Source: JAILZP01 sp037444185
GTDB lineage: Bacteria > Bacillota > Desulfotomaculia > Desulfotomaculales > Desulfocucumaceae
Reading direction: 5' to 3'
Assembly: GCA_037444185.1 (NCBI GenBank)
Contig: JBBIMW010000046.1
Location: forward strand, 1 to 15,650
Length of the DNA: 15,650 nt
The stretch's first letter is position 1; each line of letters begins with the position of its first letter. Positions 1 through 5,915 of the stretch are shown here, one piece after another. The notes below the pieces were generated by a model. That model did not search any database, was not told the origin of the DNA, and was given only the letters and a program-made list of their open reading frames with translations. A program made the translations under genes and the position numbers.

Positions 1-132
1 GTCTGCTGACCAATACCTACCCCATACCTATCCCGTTTCAATCCACGCCCCCGCGCGGGGGGCGACAACGGCTGGCCCGCATTTTCGCAAATATGCCGGT
101 GTTTCAATCCACGCCCCCGCGCGGGGGGCGAC
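1..132 (-). CRISPR. Type I-C CRISPR array, leader-proximal end
   Basis: Two identical 32-nt repeats lie at 35-66 and 101-132, separated by a 34-nt spacer (67-100). Bases 1-34 are the length of a second spacer, so the window probably begins exactly at a repeat-spacer junction and the array continues to the left. Read on the minus strand, each repeat starts GTCGCCCC and ends GGATTGAAAC, the usual form of type I-C repeats. Seven bases, CGCCCCC, can pair with GGGGGCG across a five-base loop, giving the hairpin cut by Cas5c in this subtype. The minus-strand reading fits the position of cas2 and the leader to the right, so 67-100 should be the newest spacer. No protospacer for either spacer was noticed in the window. 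Confidence 0.97.
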
Positions 133-301
133 AGCATTACGTGATTTTACTTGTTTAGCAGGCATTTAATCAACCGTTTCCGCGAATATAAAATTCATGT
201 GATTCTGTTGTTTGGATTTTGAAGCGCTTATGGCGCCAAGTCACTATAGGTAACTGGATTGCGATACAGCAGTTTTTTCATGTGTGCTTATGGTTCGCAT
301 T
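133..301 (-). promoter_or_regulatory. CRISPR leader
   Basis: This 169-bp AT-rich gap between the stop of cas2 and the first repeat has no credible gene and occupies the leader position. It contains an 8-base direct repeat GCTTATGG at 226-233 and 286-293, exactly 60 bp apart. Two six-base palindromes, AGCGCT (223-228) and GGCGCC (232-237), flank or overlap the first copy. Leaders carry the array promoter and guide Cas1-Cas2 integration at the first repeat; which of these motifs matter here is unknown. Confidence 0.8.
144..173 (-). promoter_or_regulatory. Candidate promoter for pre-crRNA
   Basis: On the minus strand, TTGATT (173-168) and TAAAAT (149-144) are separated by 18 bp. They match the vegetative sigma-A hexamers at 4 of 6 and 5 of 6 bases. 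The predicted start lies a few bases before the first repeat, as expected for an array transcript. This is a visual match only. Confidence 0.4.
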
Positions 302-592
302 TTACACAATTAGTGTTCCTTCGGGGTCAAAAGATCCTTTTACTCCAACATGCTCAACTCTTTTTTTCCAGTTGCTGCCAAGAAAATAATATCGAAGACT
401 GTCCTGCTCCTTATCAATGATGTTCTCAAGCCTGTTTTTTAACATTGTGAATTGTGCTGGTTCCAAAAGACATTCAAATACGGAATTCTGTACACGCTGT
501 CCATAATTTACGCATTGCTTCGCCACTTGGCGCAACCTTTTCCTTCCCGATTCTGTCGTTGTACTTACATCATAGGTTATCAGAACCATCAC
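302..592 (-). CDS. cas2: CRISPR-associated endoribonuclease Cas2, type I-C
   Basis: This 96-residue protein has the length and sequence of type I-C Cas2. It opens with MVLITYDVST, the first beta strand carrying the conserved aspartate, and contains the family stretch CVNYGQRVQNSVFECLL. Cas2 forms the dimeric centre of the Cas1-Cas2 spacer integration complex. The reading frame begins with GTG directly followed by ATG. A minus-strand AAGGGAGA at about 601-608 sits 8 bases before the GTG and 11 before the ATG, so either could be used. It is the last gene of the cas operon, 15 bp after the stop of cas1, with the leader and array immediately downstream. No defect is visible, so it should be expressed even if its partner Cas1 is broken. 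Confidence 0.96.
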   Translation of the reverse strand: MMVLITYDVSTTTESGRKRLRQVAKQCVNYGQRVQNSVFECLLEPAQFTMLKNRLENIIDKEQDSLRYYFLGSNWKKRVEHVGVKGSFDPEGTLIV

Positions 593-607
593 GTCGTATG
601 TCTCCCT

Positions 608-1114
608 TTATCTCCATACAAATGGTGGATACCCGTCCAGGTCCCCTCTCAAATGCCTTGCCAGCAGCAATGCCTGGGCGTACGGCAATAGGCCCACGGG
701 TATCTTTTCCTCCAGGAACGGATGTGTTATCTCCTCCCTTTTTCTTTTCTGCCAAGCCTCGATTACTGTTTTCCTGGCAGTTTCCTTCATAACTATTCCA
801 CCCGACTCTTTTTTTAAAAACTCATTGCCGGACACCTGCCGTCTGTTAATCAGACTCAATGCCAGTCTGTCCGCAATATAAGGCCTGAATTCCTCCATCA
901 GGTCGAGGGCCAACCCCACTCTTCCGGGCCGGTCACGGTGCAAAAATCCCACATAGGGATCCAGCCCCACTGTCTCCAGGGCGGCGCGGGTCTCGTGCAG
1001 AAGGAGGCTGTATATAAAGGACAGCAGTGCGTTCATGTTGTTCAGCGGAGGTCTCCGGCTTCTTTCCCGCATAAAAAAGCAATCGTTCTGATTTACAATT
1101 AAATTTCCCAGCAC
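608..1114 (-). CDS. cas1: Cas1 C-terminal fragment (downstream frame)
   Basis: From a GTG at 1114 this frame encodes 168 residues of Cas1 C-terminal catalytic domain, including RSRRPPLNNMNALLSF, the His of GFLHRDRPG (fragment residue 59) and the Asp of LALDLMEEF (residue 71). No usable start codon exists between the upstream TGA (1153-1151) and this GTG, so a protein restarted here would lack the catalytic Glu. No clear Shine-Dalgarno sequence precedes the GTG, so independent translation is doubtful. Confidence 0.7.
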   Translation of the reverse strand: MLGNLIVNQNDCFFMRERSRRPPLNNMNALLSFIYSLLLHETRAALETVGLDPYVGFLHRDRPGRVGLALDLMEEFRPYIADRLALSLINRRQVSGNEFLKKESGGIVMKETARKTVIEAWQKRKREEITHPFLEEKIPVGLLPYAQALLLARHLRGDLDGYPPFVWR

Positions 1115-1628
1115 TGAAAAGTATTTTCGCGCCGTTTCCCCCTCGATCGTTCAAACCCGGCCCCCTGCTCAACCTCTGTATGTTCCGCGCCATTATTCTG
1201 CTGGCGTCCTCTATATCATTCGTTGCAGACCTGTCTTTATAGTCGCTTACAAAGCGGCGCAACACCGCCCGGCAGTTGGCGATTTTCCCGATGATGAACA
1301 TTGCCGCCAGTTTTGCCGATTCAACTTCGGAATCTGCCCAACGGTACTGTTTTCTCCGCAACAGCACATTTCCTCTGGGGGATCCGTGCACGGTGGCCAT
1401 ATGCCTGCCGTTGCCGCTTAAAAAAGACACCGAAATTCCCTTTTCAACGCACATCCCAAGCAAGGCGGGACTGGCGCCCATGTAGCCGAAGGTAACTATA
1501 CCCTCCAGGTAGTGAACCGGCGTTCTGAATGCTTCTTCATCTCCAATTCGCACCACCAGGTTTTCGCCGTCTTTTGCCAAATAGGCCTCGGGATTGGTAA
1601 CGTACAGAACATTCAGCATTTTTCTCAT
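933..1628 (-). CDS. cas1: Cas1 N-terminal fragment (upstream frame)
   Basis: As read without a shift, this frame encodes about 157 residues of genuine Cas1: the beta-rich N-terminal domain with EGIVTFGYMGASPALLG and the start of the helical domain up to RNIQRLSR. It then continues for roughly 70 residues of out-of-frame sequence to the stop at 933. None of the metal-binding catalytic residues is included. The frame is open back to an ATG at 1652 that overlaps the end of cas4, but the ATG at 1628 with its Shine-Dalgarno sequence fits the family start better. Confidence 0.75.
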   Translation of the reverse strand: MRKMLNVLYVTNPEAYLAKDGENLVVRIGDEEAFRTPVHYLEGIVTFGYMGASPALLGMCVEKGISVSFLSGNGRHMATVHGSPRGNVLLRRKQYRWADSEVESAKLAAMFIIGKIANCRAVLRRFVSDYKDRSATNDIEDASRIMARNIQRLSRGPGLNDRGGNGAKILFSAGKFNCKSERLLFYAGKKPETSAEQHERTAVLYIQPPSARDPRRPGDSGAGSLCGIFAP

Positions 1629-1644
1629 GCCTTTGTTCTCCCAG

Positions 1645-2301
1645 TCATTCATTTTTCATTTCAGTCAATATCTTGTCCAGGTATAATTTAGCCTTGTTTT
1701 TGCCGCCTTCAAGCTTTGGGACGCAAATGCCAGTCAATGAACAGTTTTTGCAGTGCTTGCCCCTTGTGGCCGACGGGGTTTCGCCCCTGGCCCAGAGTTC
1801 GTGCATTCTTCTTGTCAGTGTTTTGACCCTGTCTCTCAGGAACCCGTCAAGTAAAACCCTGTGCCTGTGCTTTGTTTCGCCGTAGTACATGTACCCGCAA
1901 TCAAGGGTTATATTCAACATTTCCTCCAGGCAAATGGCCTGGGCGCACAACTGCACCTCATCCCTTTCATCGGGCTTAGGCTTTCCCCGCTTGTATTCTA
2001 TAATGCTGTACCTGACGCCGGAGCCTTCCCCGGGGGTTTTCTGAATTTCGATTACATCGGCCACGCCGAAGAGGCCCAGTGTTCTGGATGCCAGGGGAAC
2101 CGACCTGGCCGTCTTGATGTCACCGCGGGTCTCATTAAGAAAAGGATCGTCAACCCTTCGGTGCAAAATCCTTCCCTCAGCGGTGCGTACATTTTCTACC
2201 CACTGATTTTCAATATGAATAAGCCCCCACTGCCTCTCACAAAAGGCGAAGTGCTGTATTCCCGACAGTGGCAGCAGGTCGTCTTCTGAATAATCAGGCA
2301 T
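1645..2301 (-). CDS. cas4: CRISPR-associated exonuclease Cas4, type I-C
   Basis: This 218-residue protein is a RecB-like nuclease that trims prespacers and selects those with the right PAM before Cas1-Cas2 integrates them. The four iron-sulfur cysteines are visible: C21 (FAFCERQW) and C184, C187, C193 (HCKNCSLTGIC). Nuclease residues are H47, D82 (GVADVIE), E102 and K104 (IIEYKRG), followed by the Q-containing helix near 117-128. The ATG at 2301 is preceded by GGGGTG 7 bases upstream and lies 15 bp after the stop of cas7. The cas1 start follows its stop by 16 bp, so translation is probably coupled. The gene is intact although cas1 is frameshifted. Length and motifs match type I-C Cas4, where it is a separate protein and not fused to Cas1. 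Confidence 0.96.
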   Translation of the reverse strand: MPDYSEDDLLPLSGIQHFAFCERQWGLIHIENQWVENVRTAEGRILHRRVDDPFLNETRGDIKTARSVPLASRTLGLFGVADVIEIQKTPGEGSGVRYSIIEYKRGKPKPDERDEVQLCAQAICLEEMLNITLDCGYMYYGETKHRHRVLLDGFLRDRVKTLTRRMHELWARGETPSATRGKHCKNCSLTGICVPKLEGGKNKAKLYLDKILTEMKNE

Positions 2302-2316
2302 TAGAAAACACCCCGC

Positions 2317-3216
2317 TTAGAGGCCGTCAATTATCTCGGGTGTCAAACCGGTTAATGCCTGAAGTTCAATGTCATAATCGGCAATACTCCTTGGTTCAGT
2401 CACACCAGATTTTAAAGATATTATTAATGAACGATGAACCTTTGCGGATGAATACTGTCCGTTTTTGCAGTTATGCTTCCACCAATAAACTTTATAGACT
2501 TCCATGCTGCCTTCCGGCCTCGCAGATGAGGCGTCATTCTGGAATAGATTCTTCAAAGCCTGTTTGATCGCTTCTGCGTCTTCATCATTGAAACCGGTTT
2601 TGCTGGCCAGCTGGGGATTCATACATCCATAAAAAATATATACCCCATGGTCCACCCGGTGTTTCATTCCCATAGTATCAGAAGCCTTTTTTGTTCCATC
2701 GCCTTCGCCGCTCACGCTTTTTGTTATTTGAATGCTGGATATGTTTACCGGACTGACGCTGAAAGCAGGATGAATTGAGACGGGACCACGGATTCCAATG
2801 GAAACCCCTTTATCGTCCCCCTGTACCTCCCCTCCTTCCACTTCTTTTTTATTTTTCTTGGCGCCGCCTTTATATGCGAAGACCTGTCCGAAAGCCCTGA
2901 CATCTATCCATTTCTTACAGGCTGCTTCCCGATATTTTTTTTCATCTTTCATATCGATGGATTTCAATTCCCCTTCAGCTCTTTCACGAAGGCTTTTGTA
3001 GCTATCCATTTTGTTGTCATCGGACTGGACAAAAATGGAATTACCTGCTTCCATCAAACGATTTCGTATTTTCCTTTTAATGCAGACGTCCGAAAGCTCT
3101 CCGTATCCGTCATAATTGACACGGGGCCGGTTTCCGTTTAAGGGATCGCCGTTCGGATTTGCATTCTTCACACTTACAATCACTGCAAAATCAATTTTGT
3201 TTTTTAAGGTTTCCAC
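2317..3216 (-). CDS. cas7c: Cascade backbone protein Cas7, type I-C (Csd2)
   Basis: This 299-residue protein is the backbone subunit that polymerises along the crRNA in the type I-C Cascade complex. The N-terminus has the Csd2 signature KNANPNGDPLNGNRPR near residues 17-32, and DVRAFGQVFAYKG (about 105-117) and IGIRGPVSIHPAFS (about 140-153) are typical of the family. The start is GTG at 3216 with a minus-strand GGGGG at 3227-3223, 6 bases upstream. It follows cas8c after a 77-bp gap, the longest gap in this otherwise tightly packed operon, which may hold its own promoter. Because many Cas7 copies are needed per complex, a strong ribosome site or extra promoter here would make sense; that is inference. 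Confidence 0.95.
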   Translation of the reverse strand: METLKNKIDFAVIVSVKNANPNGDPLNGNRPRVNYDGYGELSDVCIKRKIRNRLMEAGNSIFVQSDDNKMDSYKSLRERAEGELKSIDMKDEKKYREAACKKWIDVRAFGQVFAYKGGAKKNKKEVEGGEVQGDDKGVSIGIRGPVSIHPAFSVSPVNISSIQITKSVSGEGDGTKKASDTMGMKHRVDHGVYIFYGCMNPQLASKTGFNDEDAEAIKQALKNLFQNDASSARPEGSMEVYKVYWWKHNCKNGQYSSAKVHRSLIISLKSGVTEPRSIADYDIELQALTGLTPEIIDGL

Positions 3217-3245
3217 GATAATCCCCCTAGCTTTGATTTTTTTAG

Positions 3246-3269
3246 TTTATACCATTGAAATTCATGAAT
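3246..3269 (-). promoter_or_regulatory. Possible internal promoter and palindrome before cas7
   Basis: In the 77-bp gap between cas8c and cas7 the minus strand carries TGGTATAAA (3254-3246), an extended -10 element. A perfect 10-bp palindrome ATTCATGAAT (3260-3269) lies just upstream. No good -35 hexamer is seen at the proper distance, which is tolerated in extended -10 promoters. The palindrome could be an operator. Support is by eye only, in AT-rich DNA where chance matches are common. Confidence 0.3.
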
Positions 3270-3293
3270 ACATGATTTTTTACAAGATTCAGC

Positions 3294-3671
3294 TTAATTT
3301 TCATCTTGCTCGTCTTCTTCCTTCTGTTTCCAAAGGGCCTCACGCTGGCAGTGGTAGCCAAGTAAAAATTCTCCGCTGAGCTTTTTATCGTTTATAAAAT
3401 CATCCGGTACAAATGACGCAATTACTTCAGATATCAAACGTTGCCTTTTTAACGATTTGCCGCCCAGCCTGGCTTTGTACGGTCCTAACGCCAGCTCGAT
3501 CGTTCTCCAGGTGGAATAGGGGTGATCCGCAAATCGGTGCATAAGTCTGGCGGCAGTTGTTGGACGGTCTTCTCCGGTTTTTTTCAGTGCCCATTGTTCC
3601 AGACTCTCTGCCAAGGCCAATAACCTGCCATATAGATAGTCCCTTGTTTTACGGTTTTCATCTAAAGCCAA
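3294..3671 (-). CDS. cas11c: Predicted small subunit Cas11c, internal start in cas8c
   Basis: Type I-C has no separate small-subunit gene; in studied systems Cas11c is made by internal translation of the 3' part of cas8c. Here TTG at 3671 is in frame with cas8c and is preceded by a perfect AAGGAGG (3686-3680 on the minus strand) with an ideal 8-base spacer. The product would have 125 residues, starting ALDENRKTRDYLYGRLLALA after the initiator and sharing the stop of cas8c. It looks mainly helical, as expected for a small subunit that lines the Cascade belly. The Shine-Dalgarno bases also encode Lys-Glu-Glu of Cas8c, so a chance match cannot be excluded, but distance, strength and product size all agree. 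An ATG at 3752 (152 residues) is an alternative with a poor ribosome site. Confidence 0.7.
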   Translation of the reverse strand: MALDENRKTRDYLYGRLLALAESLEQWALKKTGEDRPTTAARLMHRFADHPYSTWRTIELALGPYKARLGGKSLKRQRLISEVIASFVPDDFINDKKLSGEFLLGYHCQREALWKQKEEDEQDEN

Positions 3672-5198
3672 ATCAAATTCCTCCTTCTCATGATATTTTT
3701 TGTAAAGCGCACAGGCTATGCTGAGCGTTTTCTTCCACTCCCGGTCTTCCATACCAACCCGGGTGGAAGCCCGCCGGACAGCCGCTTCGACTAGGTCTCT
3801 TGGTAGTTTTTGACCGTCGACGATACAAGGGAGAATCCGTTCCACGGTTGTATTGCGGAGTTCATCGTCAACTCTGCTGCCGTATGCCGCCTCCGCCATA
3901 TCACCAGGAGCAGGCGCGCCGACAAATCTAACATTTACCTTTTTCCTCTTGCCTGTCTGAACATCAATCACCTCTTTTGAACGATAGTCATGAATCCAGT
4001 AACATGTTTTATGCCAGTTTTCCAACCTGTTTAAAAAATCCGAACCAGTCAGTTCACGATAGAAAGAAATGGCCATGCGCCCGGGCGTCGCGGAATACAG
4101 TCCCATCACCACGATACCGGCTGTATCGCCAAGATTTGTACTGTAACCGGCGATTTTTTTATTCAGTTTAAGCGCCAATTCCTGAGCGGTCGATACGGGG
4201 GGTGCCGAATCGCTTTGCATTGCATCGAGCCCCAGCACGGAAAAAGAGTCTGCCAGTGGGTCGGGTATTGCCATCCCTGTAGTGGCCCATGCCACGATTG
4301 CCTGATCCCCTCTTTTATAACCCTGCCTGTTTATCAACCAGCGAAGTGTGTTATGAGCTTTTTGGGTTACTTCAAAACCTACTCCGCAAGCCTGTTCTGC
4401 TGTTGAAAAACGGCCGCGAAAGGTAAACCCGCTAGTATCATCAGAAGAAATAAGTTTAGCTCTGTCGCCGTCATTTCTTATTTTTGCCGGGTGTTGATCG
4501 GCCGCCGGGAATTCTGCACCGGTAACGTAACAGAGCGTATTATTTACTTTAATTGAAGAATAGTATTTCATCCAGCTTTCAAACAGGCTTGAATCGGTCC
4601 AGACATCGGCTTGAGGATCATTGGGGATTTCGACAATCCAGCGGACAAAAGCATCCATCTGTCCGGAATTCGCAGACACCTTAAAAATATTAGGAATATC
4701 TTCTCCGACTTTTTTGTCCCATTTTTCCAAAAGCATTCCATCAGTTCCAGTGAACAATATCTGAGTATCAATAAGATCTTTTATCACGTTCCCTTTTTCG
4801 ATATATTTTAAAACCGCTTCCACTTTTGGATGTGAATGTTTTGATTCACACCATTTTTTTAGTCCATCTCGATAAGAGTCAAAATAGCAAGATTTATCTC
4901 CCCCATGTTTTTTGTAATCTGCTGCCACATACTGCAACTTGTCACATAATGGGTGAGGGGCTTCACCACTTGTCCTTCCTCCTGAACTTTCCGTGCAAGG
5001 AATAATAGTTCTGGCTTCATTCCTAGGGATCACTCTCGCCCGTCTAAAATTGCCGTCCCCATCGATGACGATTTCTATTTGCGCCTTTTGGGTGGTATGG
5101 CAAATCGGCAGGAGGGGCATTTCGTTGTTATTAGAACTGATCCCGATCGTTGATTGACAGTTTTCATAGGTTTCATAAAGCTTCTGTATCCAGCTCAC
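3294..5198 (-). CDS. cas8c: Cascade large subunit Cas8c, type I-C (Csd1)
   Basis: This 634-residue protein is the large subunit of type I-C Cascade, which recognises the PAM and recruits Cas3. Family sequence is visible from the first residues (SWIQKLYETYENC) through NTLRWLINRQGYKRGDQAIV and GVVMGLYSATPGRMAISFYREL-like segments to the helical C-terminus. I chose GTG at 5198: it overlaps the TGA of cas5c in a four-base GTGA junction (5195-5198) and has GGGGAGG about 10 bases upstream. The frame stays open to a TTG at 5219, but that codon has no ribosome site. The last 125 codons contain an internal start for the small subunit (see Cas11c). The C-terminal tail is rich in K, E and D. Confidence 0.95.
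   Translation of the reverse strand: MSWIQKLYETYENCQSTIGISSNNNEMPLLPICHTTQKAQIEIVIDGDGNFRRARVIPRNEARTIIPCTESSGGRTSGEAPHPLCDKLQYVAADYKKHGGDKSCYFDSYRDGLKKWCESKHSHPKVEAVLKYIEKGNVIKDLIDTQILFTGTDGMLLEKWDKKVGEDIPNIFKVSANSGQMDAFVRWIVEIPNDPQADVWTDSSLFESWMKYYSSIKVNNTLCYVTGAEFPAADQHPAKIRNDGDRAKLISSDDTSGFTFRGRFSTAEQACGVGFEVTQKAHNTLRWLINRQGYKRGDQAIVAWATTGMAIPDPLADSFSVLGLDAMQSDSAPPVSTAQELALKLNKKIAGYSTNLGDTAGIVVMGLYSATPGRMAISFYRELTGSDFLNRLENWHKTCYWIHDYRSKEVIDVQTGKRKKVNVRFVGAPAPGDMAEAAYGSRVDDELRNTTVERILPCIVDGQKLPRDLVEAAVRRASTRVGMEDREWKKTLSIACALYKKYHEKEEFDLALDENRKTRDYLYGRLLALAESLEQWALKKTGEDRPTTAARLMHRFADHPYSTWRTIELALGPYKARLGGKSLKRQRLISEVIASFVPDDFINDKKLSGEFLLGYHCQREALWKQKEEDEQDEN
3680..3686 (-). promoter_or_regulatory. 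Internal Shine-Dalgarno for Cas11c
   Basis: The minus strand reads AAGGAGG here, a full match to the anti-Shine-Dalgarno sequence, inside the cas8c reading frame and 8 bases before the in-frame TTG at 3671. It is at least as strong as the ribosome sites of the annotated cas genes around it. Confidence 0.65.
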
Positions 5199-5914
5199 CG
5201 GGCAACCACCTCCCCGCAATATCCTTCCAAAAGTTCTTCCTCATCCAGCCCAATCGACGCAGGTTTGTTTGCCGACATCGGTTTAATAAACTTTCGGATA
5301 GTGCAATCTTCAGGGCGGGTAAATTCCACAATGCCGTTGACCATCTTTGGCTGCCAGAACCTTGCATGAAGTTCATTTTTCCCCAATTCATCCGGATAAT
5401 CAAAGCCATGGAACATCAAACCAAAAGTCAGCTCTCCGTATAGGTCGTAAAATCCCTGACCTTCACCAAAGCTGCAAGGTTCTACGTAGCCTTGGCATTC
5501 ACGGGATCCCAGAAAAATATCCCTTCTGCCGCCCCTTTCAATCATCCGTCTGGCGGCAAAATAATGTTTATTCTCATTCCGGTCATTTGCCATGTCTTCC
5601 CGGTTCAGGTTCCACTCGAAATGTGCCTGCACCTGGTATTCCACATCAGAAAGATAGGTATAAATCGATAGTGAATTACCGCCGCCGTATTTGATTGGTT
5701 TTGCGCTCCTTGTTTGCGTCCTTATCGATTTCATCACCCGCACCTTGTCGATAACCCATAGAATGGTTGGCTTCCAGTAAGCAGATTCCACCATTCCTTT
5801 TAAGGCCTGATAGGTTGGAATCTGGTAAGAGCATTTTTCTCCGCCGATTTTGGTCAGCGGGTCGGTAAACAGGGCATATTTACCGTAAACCTTGAATTCC
5901 ACCTTGTTTTCCAT
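5195..5914 (-). CDS. cas5c: crRNA-processing endoribonuclease Cas5c (Cas5d), type I-C
   Basis: In type I-C the Cas5 protein takes the role Cas6 has elsewhere: it cuts the repeat hairpin of the pre-crRNA and stays bound to the 5' handle in Cascade. The 239-residue product starts MENKVEFKVYGKYALFTDP. With this start, Y46 (ESAYW), K116 and H117 (NENKHYF) fall at the same numbers as the catalytic residues reported for Bacillus halodurans Cas5d, supporting both function and start. The ATG at 5914 has GGAGG 6 bases upstream and lies one base after the TAA of cas3. An upstream in-frame TTG at 5929 is less likely. The stop overlaps the cas8c start by four bases. The gene looks intact. Confidence 0.96.
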   Translation of the reverse strand: MENKVEFKVYGKYALFTDPLTKIGGEKCSYQIPTYQALKGMVESAYWKPTILWVIDKVRVMKSIRTQTRSAKPIKYGGGNSLSIYTYLSDVEYQVQAHFEWNLNREDMANDRNENKHYFAARRMIERGGRRDIFLGSRECQGYVEPCSFGEGQGFYDLYGELTFGLMFHGFDYPDELGKNELHARFWQPKMVNGIVEFTRPEDCTIRKFIKPMSANKPASIGLDEEELLEGYCGEVVAR

Positions 5915-5915
5915 G

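Larger units (their letters stand above)
608..1628 (-). pseudogene. cas1: cas1 (type I-C integrase), split by a frameshift
   Basis: Cas1 is the integrase that inserts new spacers with Cas2 and Cas4. The N-terminal part (starting MRKMLNVLYV at 1628) and the C-terminal part (ending YPPFVWR) are both good type I-C Cas1 sequence but lie in different frames. The span is 1021 bp, one base more than 340 codons, so removing one base restores about 339 residues, the normal length. In the downstream frame a TGA at 1153-1151 blocks any earlier join and homology starts right after it (TIEGETARKYF). The indel therefore lies around 1145-1155. The EG motif there carries the presumed catalytic Glu (codon 1144-1142); the His (GFLH) and Asp (LALDLMEEF) lie downstream. 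The ATG at 1628 has GGGAG 9 bases upstream. It could be a real mutation, a sequencing error or, less likely, recoding. Confidence 0.9.

Noticed and set aside
133..301. Further degenerate CRISPR repeats in the leader
   Set aside because: No sequence similar to the 32-nt repeat was found between 133 and 301; the first repeat at 101-132 is the leader-proximal end.
1861..2289. 142-codon plus-strand open frame opposite cas4
   Set aside because: It lies wholly within cas4 on the other strand, has no recognisable domain, and cas4 shows all its conserved motifs.
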